Origin: Nevskia sp.
GTDB lineage: Bacteria > Pseudomonadota > Gammaproteobacteria > Nevskiales > Nevskiaceae
DNA length: 64,000 nucleotides
Direction of reading: 5' to 3'
Assembly (NCBI GenBank): GCA_030694365.1
Contig: JAUXYM010000004.1
Span: 16,683-80,682 of the forward strand
A program made the translations under genes and the position numbers. The notes beneath the pieces were generated by a model, which saw nothing but the letters and a program-made list of their open reading frames with translations, did not search any database and was not told the origin of the DNA. Below, one piece after another: positions 1-8,889 of this stretch (position 1 is its first letter; every line of letters starts with the position of its first letter).

Positions 1-17
1 CCAAAGGGGTTTCCTTG

Positions 18-1778
18 TCACTGCGAGCGTCCTCGTGAGTAAATGTCCGCAGGAAGCGGTTGCTGCAGGTTCGGCCGCAGTGCTTTTTCCAACTGGTATA
101 GCTTTTCCGCTTGATCAACCTCAGCAATGGTCATCTCTGTCACGATTTGATCGAGCAACCTAATCTGCAATACTTCAAACATGTCCGCAGGTGCGAGATT
201 GAGTTGCAATTTTTCAAACTGCTTCAGCTTTTTGAATTTCAGAACTAGCGGCTTCCGGCCATCAGCAGCTCTCTTCGAAAATACATATGCGTTGACTCGG
301 TTGACCTGTATTCCCGGCATCCCGGCGAACATCTGGGCGAGGCTGGCGTAAGCTTTTGCCGACCCCGCCCTGGCAGACTTGAGGTAATATTTCATCGCAA
401 GCTGAGGATCTGGGTTCCCAAGCATTCCCATCCCATAGATTCGTCCCAACTTCGAACCGGCTCTTAGCTCGGTTGCCGTGTACTCGAGACACTTCCGGTA
501 CAACTCGATAGATTCCAACGGCCGGCGCCGTTCTATTCTTGTGCTGCTGAAAAGAAGATCAGCCAGTGCTGACGTTGCGAAGGGCACACCTTTGCTCGCA
601 GCAGGCTTCAACGCTGCCTCAAGATCGAGCTCCGGGAGGAGGAACGGATACCGGGTCGCTGTGATGGCAGCTTCAGTCGAAAAGTCATGCCCCTGCTTCA
701 ACATCCAACGAAGAATTTTATCTGCCAAGTCGACGACTTGCAGAGCTTGAACTTCAGGCACTGCATCGGCCGGCGCTTTTCCTTCCGACGCCGCTTTTTC
801 CTCAATTACCACTTCACTTGTGACTGCTCCTGGCGCGACGTCTCCCTCGAAATCATCGTCTTCGAAATCAAGATCTGCTGGATTAGCGTTGGCGGTCTGC
901 TGACCGTCGTCGTCGAGCTCTTCATTGATCTGGTCGACCATCGCAGTGGCCAAACGACCGGAGATGGCGGCGTATTGAACTGGGGGGGCGTAAAGCCTGG
1001 CAGTATCCGCTGGTCGTGCGGCGACAAACCCTGCTGCAAATGCCGTCAACGCTTCATCAACCAATTTGTCGAGTCGTTCCCGTTCTTTGCGATAGCGATA
1101 GAAATGCGCAAGGTCTACGAAGCAGCCCGGTTCTTCCTTCACTAGCTTTCTGCAGTTCGACTCAAGCAGAGCGGCATTGTTTCCCGTAGCGATGTTATGC
1201 CGGAACCAGCTGAGAGCCTGAATCTGTAACGACGGAAGAGCTGAACGCATTGCTCGCTGGGCAATTCGGTCGCCGTCGTTGTTTTCATCGAGGTCCGTAA
1301 ACTGGATATATCGCTGGATTCGAACAGAATCTACTTCCTCGTCTCCACGGCTGTCGGCGGCTGAAATCAGTGACTCGATTTCAGGCAACAGATCTCGCCT
1401 ACCGTAACCGACCAAGAGTTTCGCCAGCGATAGCCCGACCTCAGGACGCGTCTCGAGCGCTGCGCGATACCAGCGCTCAGCTTCCGCGCGCCCAGCTACC
1501 GTGCCCGCGTCGAGGTAGGTAGCAGCGAGCAGTGTCATCGCTTCCGGATAGCCCCGCTCGGCAAGCGGCTTCAGATCCTTTAGCGCTTGTTCGGAGTTCC
1601 CGGATATGCGCGCCTGCCGCCCGCGCTCAAGGTCAGGCAGGCCTTCGGTTTCACTGATCAGCAGGCCATCACCGCCTTTGGTTAATACCGGAAGACCTGC
1701 ATTGAATCCCACTGAGGAACAACCGAACAACAGTGCAGTTGCTGATGCTGTGGCAACGCTGACGACGAAGCGTTTCAC
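18..1778 (-). CDS. algK: AlgK-like TPR/Sel1 outer-membrane lipoprotein of alginate export
   Basis: Predicted 586-residue lipoprotein. In alginate systems AlgK scaffolds the periplasm and helps assemble the outer-membrane porin AlgE. I chose the GTG at 1778 because it puts a signal sequence (KRFVVSVATASATALLFGC) at the N-terminus with lipobox LLFGC and acylated Cys20; the reading frame extends further upstream but overlaps alg44. Helical TPR/Sel1-like repeats follow (around residues 55-105 and 420-510). It is longer than Pseudomonas AlgK (about 475 residues), partly because of an acidic, low-complexity insertion at about residues 286-342. It lies 4 bp after the alg44 stop, in the algD-alg8-alg44-algK order of the Pseudomonas operon. 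The assignment rests on lipobox, repeats and position; sequence identity to AlgK looks low by eye. Confidence 0.75.
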   Translation of the reverse strand: MKRFVVSVATASATALLFGCSSVGFNAGLPVLTKGGDGLLISETEGLPDLERGRQARISGNSEQALKDLKPLAERGYPEAMTLLAATYLDAGTVAGRAEAERWYRAALETRPEVGLSLAKLLVGYGRRDLLPEIESLISAADSRGDEEVDSVRIQRYIQFTDLDENNDGDRIAQRAMRSALPSLQIQALSWFRHNIATGNNAALLESNCRKLVKEEPGCFVDLAHFYRYRKERERLDKLVDEALTAFAAGFVAARPADTARLYAPPVQYAAISGRLATAMVDQINEELDDDGQQTANANPADLDFEDDDFEGDVAPGAVTSEVVIEEKAASEGKAPADAVPEVQALQVVDLADKILRWMLKQGHDFSTEAAITATRYPFLLPELDLEAALKPAASKGVPFATSALADLLFSSTRIERRRPLESIELYRKCLEYTATELRAGSKLGRIYGMGMLGNPDPQLAMKYYLKSARAGSAKAYASLAQMFAGMPGIQVNRVNAYVFSKRAADGRKPLVLKFKKLKQFEKLQLNLAPADMFEVLQIRLLDQIVTEMTIAEVDQAEKLYQLEKALRPNLQQPLPADIYSRGRSQ

Positions 1779-1782
1779 GCAA

Positions 1783-2958
1783 TCACCGGAAGTATTTGTG
1801 GAGCGGGTCGACAAAGATTTCGACCGGCTGATCGATCCGAGAAGTTTCCAGTGCAATGTCAGGCGTGATCACAACGATGATGTCGGTGATTGCCGCGCTA
1901 GTATCCAAACCATTGAGATCGTTTAAGCCGTTGCTATCGATTGTCGGCGCTGGCAACACTCGCAGACCAGTCACCTTGCCGGTCATAGTGTCTTCTATAC
2001 CGTTGACGCGAAGCACCACCTCACGGCCGATGGGCAGGCGATTCATCTGATCATAGTGGAAGCGCGCGAGAATGTAGGGCTTGGTATCTTCCGGAATAAG
2101 TTCGAGCAACGACTGGTTGCGCAAGACGTACTGTCCGGGGACCACGAACGACTTCTGCACGACACAATCGCAGGGGCTGGCGATGGAACCGCGGAGCTGT
2201 TCGCCGACCAGTTCCGTTAATTGCTGGGCGGTCAGCTTGAAAGATCCCGAAACACCCTCCACAACCTGAAGGAGTGCGGTTTCGAACTGGCCAACGGCCT
2301 GCCCTTTTTTGATGACACCGTCTTGCTGAGTTAAAGGAAAAAAGGTGCCGTCGCGAGGCATCGTGATAGTGAACGTAGTCGCAGCAACTTTAGCCGCAGT
2401 TGCATGCGTGACGAACACCAGATCATACAACTTTATCGACGCGTAGGAAAAGGCGACAGCACCGATGACCAATGCCACCAATGTCCCGATCACGGCCCTT
2501 ACTTTCCCACCGCCAGTCAATCCGCTGCCAGCATTGCGCGCCCGGACAAAGTTCTCACGAGACAACGTAGTGAGCATCTCGCCGGTGCTGACCAGTTCAC
2601 CACCGAGGAAAGAGGTGATGACCTGACGTAATGCGGAAACCTCCTTGACGCCCAACTCCTGAAATACGCAACCAAGCCGGTTCGTCTGCTCGTCAATGGT
2701 GCGCACGTCAAAAGTGACTGGAATCGTGAATCCGACGGAGTCAACGTTCAGCAGCACATGACCTACAAACACCGATCCGACCTTGAAAGTCTCCTTTCCC
2801 GGATCAAAGCTGAATCCGCCGGCGGAGATGTCATGCAATTGGAACTGCTTCTTCTCCCCGTCAGAGGTGAATTGAATCGTAGATGGCAACTTTACTCTGA
2901 CGAACTGACGTTGCGCTTCGGACTCGTGGACTATCCGGGGGGGGCTGGTTTGAGCCAT
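1783..2958 (-). CDS. alg44: Alg44-like PilZ/membrane-fusion c-di-GMP receptor of alginate polymerase
   Basis: 391 residues, matching the roughly 389 of Pseudomonas Alg44. The N-terminal PilZ domain has R17QFVR21 (RxxxR) and D43ISAGG48 (DxSxxG), the two c-di-GMP binding motifs, at nearly the positions known for Alg44. A single membrane helix lies near residues 155-180, followed by a periplasmic HlyD/membrane-fusion-like part. In the family, c-di-GMP binding to this protein activates the Alg8 polymerase. It sits between alg8 and algK with short spacers, so it is almost certainly co-transcribed. The intact binding motifs imply that polymer synthesis here is also c-di-GMP controlled (inference). 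Confidence 0.88.
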   Translation of the reverse strand: MAQTSPPRIVHESEAQRQFVRVKLPSTIQFTSDGEKKQFQLHDISAGGFSFDPGKETFKVGSVFVGHVLLNVDSVGFTIPVTFDVRTIDEQTNRLGCVFQELGVKEVSALRQVITSFLGGELVSTGEMLTTLSRENFVRARNAGSGLTGGGKVRAVIGTLVALVIGAVAFSYASIKLYDLVFVTHATAAKVAATTFTITMPRDGTFFPLTQQDGVIKKGQAVGQFETALLQVVEGVSGSFKLTAQQLTELVGEQLRGSIASPCDCVVQKSFVVPGQYVLRNQSLLELIPEDTKPYILARFHYDQMNRLPIGREVVLRVNGIEDTMTGKVTGLRVLPAPTIDSNGLNDLNGLDTSAAITDIIVVITPDIALETSRIDQPVEIFVDPLHKYFR

Positions 2959-2995
2959 GCAAGTATTTCCGAGAAGAGAGGAGGAGTACGGACGA

Positions 2996-4534
2996 TCAAC
3001 CGAACGGCGATTTGAAAGTAACGATGGTCAGCACAATCGCCGCAAATATGCTGCACGCAGAAAACAGCATTGCACGCGATGACATAGCGTTGAAGCGCGC
3101 ATGGAATGGATCTAGATGCTTTTTCAATGTGGTTTTCTGGCGAGTCCACGACTGACGATCCGGGAAGAAGAAAACCACAATTTTAATTATTGAACCCAGA
3201 ATCTGGTTGTAGTACATCAACGGCGGATACCAGGGCCCGACCCTGTGCCCCGCCACCATTAGCATCACGCACATCAAGCACCGCGTGATTGAGATCCAGA
3301 CCAAAAACAAGATCAGATAGTTGAAGTCAAACCGAATGCTCGCCAGAAGCGCCGCCAGCAAGCCTAGCAAGCCGGTCCACATCTGAACACGTTGATCCTG
3401 TAGCACGTAATAGGTGAACCAGCCGAGCCGCGACGGCCCTAGCTGCCGAGCACGTCCATTTTGTCTCAGGGAATTTCCATACCACCTGAACATTAGTGTG
3501 CGGCTGCTTTTGAACAAACTCGGATCGGGCGGATGCTCAATCGTTTCAATGGCTGTGTCAGGGATGTAGAACGTTCTCCATCCGTGGCGCACTACGCTGT
3601 ACCACGACGACTTATCGTCGCCGGTCAAGAACTTCACGCGACCCAGACGCCAATGCAACGTTGAGTCGTTCTCAACGTCAGTGATGAAAGACTGCTGAGT
3701 GACGATATGCGCACGAAATACAGACATACGCCCTGTCAAGGTCAACACGCGGCGACTGAGTGCCATTGAGCACATATTCAGATGCCGTTCGGCAAATCTC
3801 AGCTTGTGCCATTCACTCATCAACGGCGAACCGAGTACGGTGCAGTATTCGTTCGTCGTCAACGCCCCGACGTCGGGAAGGAGATGGAACATCTGTGCGC
3901 TTTTGCGCATCATGCCCGGCATCAACAACGAGTCACCGTCAATCACGGCGACCAGCGCACGTTCGTCCGGGCAATCCCGTGCGATGGCGCGGAAGCCGTG
4001 CGCAAGTCCGTCACGCTTGCCCGTCCCTGGAATCCGAACAATTCGCAGTGTGACGCGCTCGGGTGGGTTGTAGGTCTCCCACAGGGCTCTCATCAACAGC
4101 TCATCGCCGTACTCGACAATGGACGCGACAACTGTGCTGCGGTAGCCGCATTCGATCGCCTGCTCAATGATCGCGCGATACACACGAGCGGTGGTTTCGA
4201 CGTCGATCCTGAAGCTCGTGACCATGTAGTAGGCATGAGAGGGATCAGCCGCTGCACCAGCTTTTTCAGCCCGCTCACGCAGCATCGGATAAGAGACGTT
4301 GAGAAACCACATTGCGCGGATGAAATGAATACCGCGCAAAGCGTACCGCCAAAGACCGACCACGCCCACGGCAATCAGGAAATGCGACTGGGTCGGGTCG
4401 AACGTGAACGTCGGAAGCAGGAGGGCGAGCCCGCCGATTGCGCTCAGTAAAATCAGCCACCCGCTCAGATCTCGCCAAAACCCCAGCCACGAAGATTGGA
4501 TCTCCGACCTAACCGCTTGACTGTGCTGACTCAT
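2996..4534 (-). CDS. alg8: Alg8-like GT2 glycosyltransferase, mannuronan polymerase
   Basis: 512-residue inner-membrane family-2 glycosyltransferase. Two hydrophobic segments open the protein (about residues 25-45 and 52-70). The cytosolic catalytic core has DGD at 199-201 (DxD-type UDP/GDP-sugar site), TGDDKSS around 304-310 (acidic catalytic pair) and an R-rich RQNGRARQ segment near 358-364 in the QxxRW region. Further membrane segments lie in the C-terminal third. Alg8 polymerises GDP-mannuronate into polymannuronate and translocates it. It lies 37 bp downstream of alg44's start on the coordinate axis and 34 bp from algD. Similar GT2 enzymes make cellulose or hyaluronan, but the algD and alg44 neighbours favour Alg8. 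Confidence 0.88.
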   Translation of the reverse strand: MSQHSQAVRSEIQSSWLGFWRDLSGWLILLSAIGGLALLLPTFTFDPTQSHFLIAVGVVGLWRYALRGIHFIRAMWFLNVSYPMLRERAEKAGAAADPSHAYYMVTSFRIDVETTARVYRAIIEQAIECGYRSTVVASIVEYGDELLMRALWETYNPPERVTLRIVRIPGTGKRDGLAHGFRAIARDCPDERALVAVIDGDSLLMPGMMRKSAQMFHLLPDVGALTTNEYCTVLGSPLMSEWHKLRFAERHLNMCSMALSRRVLTLTGRMSVFRAHIVTQQSFITDVENDSTLHWRLGRVKFLTGDDKSSWYSVVRHGWRTFYIPDTAIETIEHPPDPSLFKSSRTLMFRWYGNSLRQNGRARQLGPSRLGWFTYYVLQDQRVQMWTGLLGLLAALLASIRFDFNYLILFLVWISITRCLMCVMLMVAGHRVGPWYPPLMYYNQILGSIIKIVVFFFPDRQSWTRQKTTLKKHLDPFHARFNAMSSRAMLFSACSIFAAIVLTIVTFKSPFG

Positions 4535-4568
4535 TGAGCGCCCCGACTAAAGACTAGCGAACTGAAAG

Positions 4569-5882
4569 CTACCAGCAGATACCCTGCGCATCTTCTGTCG
4601 ACGTGGCGCTCATGAATCCGACGAGGTCAACGAGCTTGACGCCCGGCTTGAGCTTGGCGATGACTTCAGCGAACTCGGAATCCTTGTTGCCCAGTACGAT
4701 CACATCGGAACTGCCGACGACTTCGTCGATCGTCGAATGCAGCAGCTTCGAGACGTGCGGGATTTTCGAGTCGATGTAGTCCTTGTTGGTACCCATGACT
4801 CGGGCATGGTCGACGTTACGGTCGAAAATCTTCAAGGAGTAGCCCTTGCCGATCAGCAGTTCAGCCAGATCGACCAGCGGACTTTCGCGCAGATCGTCGG
4901 TGCCGGATTTGAAGGCCAGGCCGAGCAGGCCGATGTTCTTCTTGCCGAACGAAGCAATCAGGCTGAACGCACGGTCAACCTGGGCGACGTTGCTGCGCAT
5001 GATCGCTGCGAGCATCGGGTTGTCCGACTCCATCTGCGACGACCGGTAGTTCAAAGCGCGCAGATCCTTCGGCAGGCAGGAGCCGCCAAACGCGAAGCCC
5101 GGCTTCATGTAATAGGACGACAGGTTGAGCTTGTCGTCTTCGCAGATCAGCTTCATCACTTCGCGACCGTCGACGCCGCAAGCCTTGGCAATGTTGCCGA
5201 TCTCGTTGGCAAACGTGACCTTGGTGGCATGCCAGACGTTGCAGGTGTACTTGACCATTTCGGCCACTTCGATCGGGCGGCGGAACACGGCCGCCGGCAG
5301 CACCGAGTAGATCGAGGCCAGACCTTCACCCGAGGCCGCGTCCAACTCGCCGATGACCGTCATCGGCGGCTCCCGGTAATCGTCAATTGCGGTGCTCTCG
5401 CGCAGGAATTCCGGATTGACGGCAACGCCGAAATCAGTACCAGCCTTCTTGCCGGACGACTGTTCGAGCGCCGGAATCACCACATTCTTGACCGTACCCG
5501 GCAGCACCGTGCTGCGCACGACGACGGTATGGCGCGCCGTCTTGTTCTTCAGGATCGCGCCGATCTCGCGGCACACCTGATCGACATAGCGCAGGTCGAG
5601 ATCACCGTTGCGCTTGCTCGGCGTGCCGACGCAGATCATCGTCAGTTCCGAACCGAGAACGGCTTCTTCGGTATCGATGGTCGCCCGCAGCTTGCCGGAA
5701 GCAACGCCCTTGGCGAGCAATTCGCCGAGACCTGGCTCGACGATCGGCGACTGTCCTGAATTGATCAGCTTGACTTTCAGCGCGGAAACGTCAACGCCGA
5801 TCACCTCATGGCCGTAATCGGCAAGGCAAGCCGCACAGACAGCGCCCACGTAACCCATTCCGAAAATACTGATTTGCACCAT
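4569..5882 (-). CDS. algD: GDP-mannose 6-dehydrogenase
   Basis: 437 residues against 436 in Pseudomonas. The enzyme oxidises GDP-mannose to GDP-mannuronate with two NAD+, the committed step of alginate synthesis. The start codon ATG at 5882 gives MVQISIFGMGYVG, a Rossmann GxGYVG motif; it is preceded by AGGGAGC about 5 nt upstream, and an earlier in-frame start is not needed. The catalytic Cys269 lies in GGSCLPKD. The sequence follows Pseudomonas AlgD closely from memory, including VGTPSKRNGDLDL, NPEFLRESTAI and the terminal GICW. It is the first gene of the minus-strand operon and has a long untranslated leader. Confidence 0.95.
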   Translation of the reverse strand: MVQISIFGMGYVGAVCAACLADYGHEVIGVDVSALKVKLINSGQSPIVEPGLGELLAKGVASGKLRATIDTEEAVLGSELTMICVGTPSKRNGDLDLRYVDQVCREIGAILKNKTARHTVVVRSTVLPGTVKNVVIPALEQSSGKKAGTDFGVAVNPEFLRESTAIDDYREPPMTVIGELDAASGEGLASIYSVLPAAVFRRPIEVAEMVKYTCNVWHATKVTFANEIGNIAKACGVDGREVMKLICEDDKLNLSSYYMKPGFAFGGSCLPKDLRALNYRSSQMESDNPMLAAIMRSNVAQVDRAFSLIASFGKKNIGLLGLAFKSGTDDLRESPLVDLAELLIGKGYSLKIFDRNVDHARVMGTNKDYIDSKIPHVSKLLHSTIDEVVGSSDVIVLGNKDSEFAEVIAKLKPGVKLVDLVGFMSATSTEDAQGICW

Positions 5883-6350
5883 TTGCTCCCTGAATTCTGG
5901 TCGCGTGCTGAGCAGCAAGAGCACGCGGCATGTGATCGAAGTAGAACGATTTTTTGATTCCGAGCCTGGCGTGACGCGTCCAATGCATAGCGCCTGAACT
6001 TATCAATAGCGGCCTGCATATTTCGCGCCATCAGCGCATCTCATGCTCGCAACCCTTTGGTCAAACAGCGTAATTTACGCCGTCTGCGGGAGATGAAGCG
6101 GCCCCCGCTCGCCAAGTGACTGCCGACATCGTTAACGCTGCAGCGCAACAAGTATACGGTGTCGACCTCGCCCGTCACAGGAACAAAAGTGCACTATGGG
6201 GAGGCAATCTCGACCCCCGTCACAAAATTGCAGCGTCGACAAGTTTTCTGCCTCCGGACCTCCGTCTGCAAGGGTCCGGCCCATTCAGCAATTCGACAGT
6301 TTCGGTTTCGGCACCGTCAAAGTACCGGCCTCGTGCGTCAGCTTGTTGAC
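5883..6350. other. Intergenic leader/promoter region upstream of algD
   Basis: This 468-bp stretch has no convincing gene. It separates the convergent 3' end of the exonuclease gene from the algD start, so on the minus strand it is the control region of the alginate operon. A short minus-strand reading frame (5801-6031) overlaps the algD start in another frame and has no recognisable protein. A GAACTT hexamer at 5995-6000 is on the wrong strand for an AlgU promoter of algD. Confidence 0.5.
6151..6178 (-). promoter_or_regulatory. Candidate algD promoter
   Basis: Read on the minus strand there is TATACT (6151-6156) with GTGACG (6173-6178) 16 bp upstream, a sigma70-like pair (-35 matches 4 of 6). 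Transcription would begin near 6144 and leave a 5' leader of roughly 260 nt before algD; Pseudomonas algD also has a long leader. No AlgU-type GAACTT/TCTGA pair in the right orientation was found. Prediction by eye only. Confidence 0.35.
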
Positions 6351-7421
6351 TCACTCGCGGGACGGTAAAGCCGTAGCTACCGGCAGCGCACCATCGTCAG
6401 CTACGCGCTCATCCGCCGCCCCGCTCTCGCCGGCGAACAGGGTCGCCAGCATGGCCGCCTCGATACCGCGTTCGCGAAGATGGGCGATCAGCGCATCGCC
6501 GTGACCATGGGTGACCAGCACGCGCTTCGCGCCAGTGTCGTCGATGGTGCGCAACAGCGAGTCCCAGTCGGCGTGGTCGCTCATCACGAAGCCGCGATCG
6601 TAAGCCAGCCGACGCTTGCCGCCGCGCACTCTCATCCAGCCGCTGGCGAAGCCGGTGGAACAGGGGTGCAGACGCTTCATCCAAGGCGTGCCGCTGGCAC
6701 CCGGCGGTGCCAGCACCAGCTTGCCGGCGAACGAGGTGCCTTTCGGCTGATTGCCGACGGCATCGGTCGGCAGCATCTGAATGCCGGCTTGCCGATAAGC
6801 CTTGATCAGGCCGGGCATCGCGCCGTGTACATAGACGGTTTCGTCAGTGAACCTCGTCAATTCGGCAAGTACCCGCTGCGCCTTGCCCAGCGAGTAGCAG
6901 AACAGCACGGCGGTCTGGCCGTCCTGCTTGCAGGCCTGCCACCAGGCGAAGATTTCGGCAGCAACCTCGGCGTTGTCGGTCCAGCGGTAGATCGGCAGCG
7001 CGAACGTCGCTTCGGTGATCCAGGTATCACAGCGGAAAGGCTCGAACGGATCGCAGCTCAAGTCGGCGTCGCGCTTGAAATCGCCGGACAAGCCCCAGAC
7101 GCGGCCATCGTCGTGCTCGATGCGGACCTGCGCAGAGCCGAGCACGTGACCGGCCGAGTGCAGCGAGATCGTCACCGCGTTGAAGCGCAGCTTCTGGCCG
7201 TAATCGAGCGGGGTGATCGGCGATTGCTTGCCCAGCCGTTCGCGGAGCAAGCCCAAACCGCGGCTTGCCGCCCAGTAATGCTGGCTGCCGGTACGCGCAT
7301 GGTCGCCGTGGGCATGAGTGATGACGGCACGCGGCACGCCGCGCCAGGGATCGATATGGAAATCGCCTTGCGGGCAGTACAGACCCTCCGGCCGCACGAT
7401 GACGAGGTCGTCCGCGCTCAT
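6351..7421 (-). CDS. Ligase-associated MBL-fold DNA exonuclease family protein
   Basis: 356 residues from ATG 7421. The metallo-beta-lactamase signature THAHGDHA lies near residue 38 and a second metal-binding region SAGHVLGSAQV follows near 95; these are typical of the beta-CASP-like family annotated as ligase-associated DNA exonuclease or mRNA 3'-end processing factor. Usual partners (an ATP-dependent DNA ligase and a helicase) are not in this window. ATG 7421 overlaps the stop of a tiny upstream ORF (ATGA), and the first 11 codons are repeated 128 bp upstream, so the start region has been duplicated. The function in repair is inferred from the family name only. Confidence 0.8.
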   Translation of the reverse strand: MSADDLVIVRPEGLYCPQGDFHIDPWRGVPRAVITHAHGDHARTGSQHYWAASRGLGLLRERLGKQSPITPLDYGQKLRFNAVTISLHSAGHVLGSAQVRIEHDDGRVWGLSGDFKRDADLSCDPFEPFRCDTWITEATFALPIYRWTDNAEVAAEIFAWWQACKQDGQTAVLFCYSLGKAQRVLAELTRFTDETVYVHGAMPGLIKAYRQAGIQMLPTDAVGNQPKGTSFAGKLVLAPPGASGTPWMKRLHPCSTGFASGWMRVRGGKRRLAYDRGFVMSDHADWDSLLRTIDDTGAKRVLVTHGHGDALIAHLRERGIEAAMLATLFAGESGAADERVADDGALPVATALPSRE

Positions 7422-7543
7422 CGAGCCATCCTTGGCGCTGCGCCCTGCCAGGCCATCCATGGCCTGGCGCGCTCGGGCAGCGAGCAATGCTCGCTGAAAG
7501 CCCCCTCGCGCCCCTCCGGCTGCACGATGACGAGGTCGTCCGC
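7384..7543. repeat. 32-bp direct repeat spanning the exonuclease gene start
   Basis: Copies lie at 7384-7415 and 7512-7543 and differ at one position (C/T). Each encodes DDLVIV(R/Q)PEG on the minus strand. The copies are 128 bp apart, which is not a multiple of three, so they lie in different frames of the local sequence. Confidence 0.9.
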
Positions 7544-7549
7544 TTTCAC
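7418..7549 (-). CDS. 43-codon micro-ORF made from a duplicated exonuclease 5' end
   Basis: This ORF starts with GTG 7549 (overlapping the waaA stop as GTGA) and ends with TGA 7420-7418 (overlapping the exonuclease ATG as ATGA). Its first codons read VKADDLVIVQPEG, nearly identical to the exonuclease start MSADDLVIVRPEG. It therefore looks like a tandem duplication of the exonuclease gene start that left a linker ORF, which would keep translation coupled from waaA into the exonuclease gene. No independent function is suggested. Confidence 0.4.
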   Translation of the reverse strand: MKADDLVIVQPEGREGAFSEHCSLPERARPWMAWQGAAPRMAR

Positions 7550-8838
7550 GTCAGCGCCGGGGTCTGTGCTTCGATGATCGCCATCAACCGCTTCAGCGCA
7601 CCGCGATTGCCGGCGACCGCTGCTTCGCCATGAGCGCCCATCACTTGGCGACGTTCAGGACTGGCGAGCAGCACCGCCAGTTCTTCGGCAAGACGGGCGG
7701 CGTCCTCGATCTCGATCGCCGCATCCCGCTCCAGCAGCAGGGCGCGGGCCGCCTCGAAGTTGTGCATCTGCGGACCGAACAGCACCGGCAGGCCGAGTGC
7801 CGCAGGCTCCAGCACGTTGTGGCCGCCAATCGCCACCAGGCTGCCGCCGACGAAGGCGGCGTCAGCCATTGCCAGATACAGGAACATCTCGCCCATGCTG
7901 TCGCCGAGAAAGACCTGCACCTCCTCCAGCGCTGGCGGATGACCCGAACGATCGAGCGCCGCCAGCCGCGTGCGGCGTTCGGCTGCAAAGCCGGCGTCCT
8001 CGATCAGCAACCACACGGCATCGAAGCGCTGCGGATGGCGCGGTACCAGCACCAGCAGTGCTTCCGGCTGCAGTTCGACCAAGGCGGCATGGGCCGCGAG
8101 CGCAGCGGCTTCCTCGCCATCGTGCGTCGAAGCCGCGACCCAGACCGGGCGCTCACCGAAACGCGCACGCAGCGCCACCCCTTCGGCGATCCGGACATCG
8201 GGCAATGCGAGATCGAACTTCAGGTTGCCGATCACCCGAACCCGTTCGCGCGGCGCGCCGAGCGTGCGGAAGCGGGCAGCATCCGATTTCGACTGGGCAG
8301 CGACGCAATCGACATCGCGCAAGGTGGCCCGCGCGAAACCGTGCACCCGGCCGTAGCCACGGAAGCTGCGCGGCGACAGGCGCGCGTTGGCGATAGTCAG
8401 CGGAATGCCGCGAACCCGGCAGGCGCGAAACAGATTCGGCCACAACTCGGTTTCCATCACCACCAGCTTGGCTGGCCGCACCCGGTTCAGGAACCGGGCG
8501 ACCGCGTCCGGCAGATCGTAGGGCGCATAGCAATGATGGACACGGTCACCAAATGCGGCGATCACCCGCGCCGAGCCGGTCGGCGTGGTCGAGGTCACCC
8601 AGATGCGCCGTTCACCATGGCTGGCGATCAAGGCTTCGATCAGCGGCTGCGCCGCCAGGGCCTCGCCGACCGAAACCGCGTGTACCCAGACGGCGATGTC
8701 CTCGGCCGGCCGCGGCACCCGCCCGAAGCGTTCACCGAGGCGGCTGCGATATTCGGGCAGCTCGCGGCTTTTCCACAGCAGGCGCAGCAGCACCCATGGT
8801 GTCGCCAGATAGAGCAGGAGGGTGTAGAGCAGTCGCAC
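7546..8838 (-). CDS. waaA: 3-deoxy-D-manno-octulosonic acid (Kdo) transferase
   Basis: About 430 residues. It transfers Kdo from CMP-Kdo to lipid IVA at the inner membrane, the first inner-core step of LPS. GTG 8838 gives VRLLYTLLLYLATP, aligning with E. coli WaaA (MLELLYTALLY...), so I prefer it to the TTG at 8874. Recognisable motifs are WVHAVSVGE near residue 50, ETELWPN near 130, VFVGGSL-like AFVGGSLVAIGGHN near 320 and EPAALGLPVLFGP. It is divergent from an lpxL-like acyltransferase, 51 bp away, so the two share a promoter region. Its stop overlaps the GTG of the micro-ORF downstream. Confidence 0.94.
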   Translation of the reverse strand: MRLLYTLLLYLATPWVLLRLLWKSRELPEYRSRLGERFGRVPRPAEDIAVWVHAVSVGEALAAQPLIEALIASHGERRIWVTSTTPTGSARVIAAFGDRVHHCYAPYDLPDAVARFLNRVRPAKLVVMETELWPNLFRACRVRGIPLTIANARLSPRSFRGYGRVHGFARATLRDVDCVAAQSKSDAARFRTLGAPRERVRVIGNLKFDLALPDVRIAEGVALRARFGERPVWVAASTHDGEEAAALAAHAALVELQPEALLVLVPRHPQRFDAVWLLIEDAGFAAERRTRLAALDRSGHPPALEEVQVFLGDSMGEMFLYLAMADAAFVGGSLVAIGGHNVLEPAALGLPVLFGPQMHNFEAARALLLERDAAIEIEDAARLAEELAVLLASPERRQVMGAHGEAAVAGNRGALKRLMAIIEAQTPALT

Positions 8839-8889
8839 GGGCCGAAGGATGCGGGGCGATCGACGGGCACGCAACGCTAGACTTGCAGG

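Noticed and set aside
5995..6000. GAACTT hexamer suggesting an AlgU/RpoE promoter for algD
   Set aside because: It is on the plus strand, opposite to algD, and no TCTGA-like -10 follows at the proper spacing.
5801..6031. 76-codon minus-strand frame overlapping the algD start
   Set aside because: It overlaps algD in another frame and lacks any recognisable protein; part of it is leader sequence.
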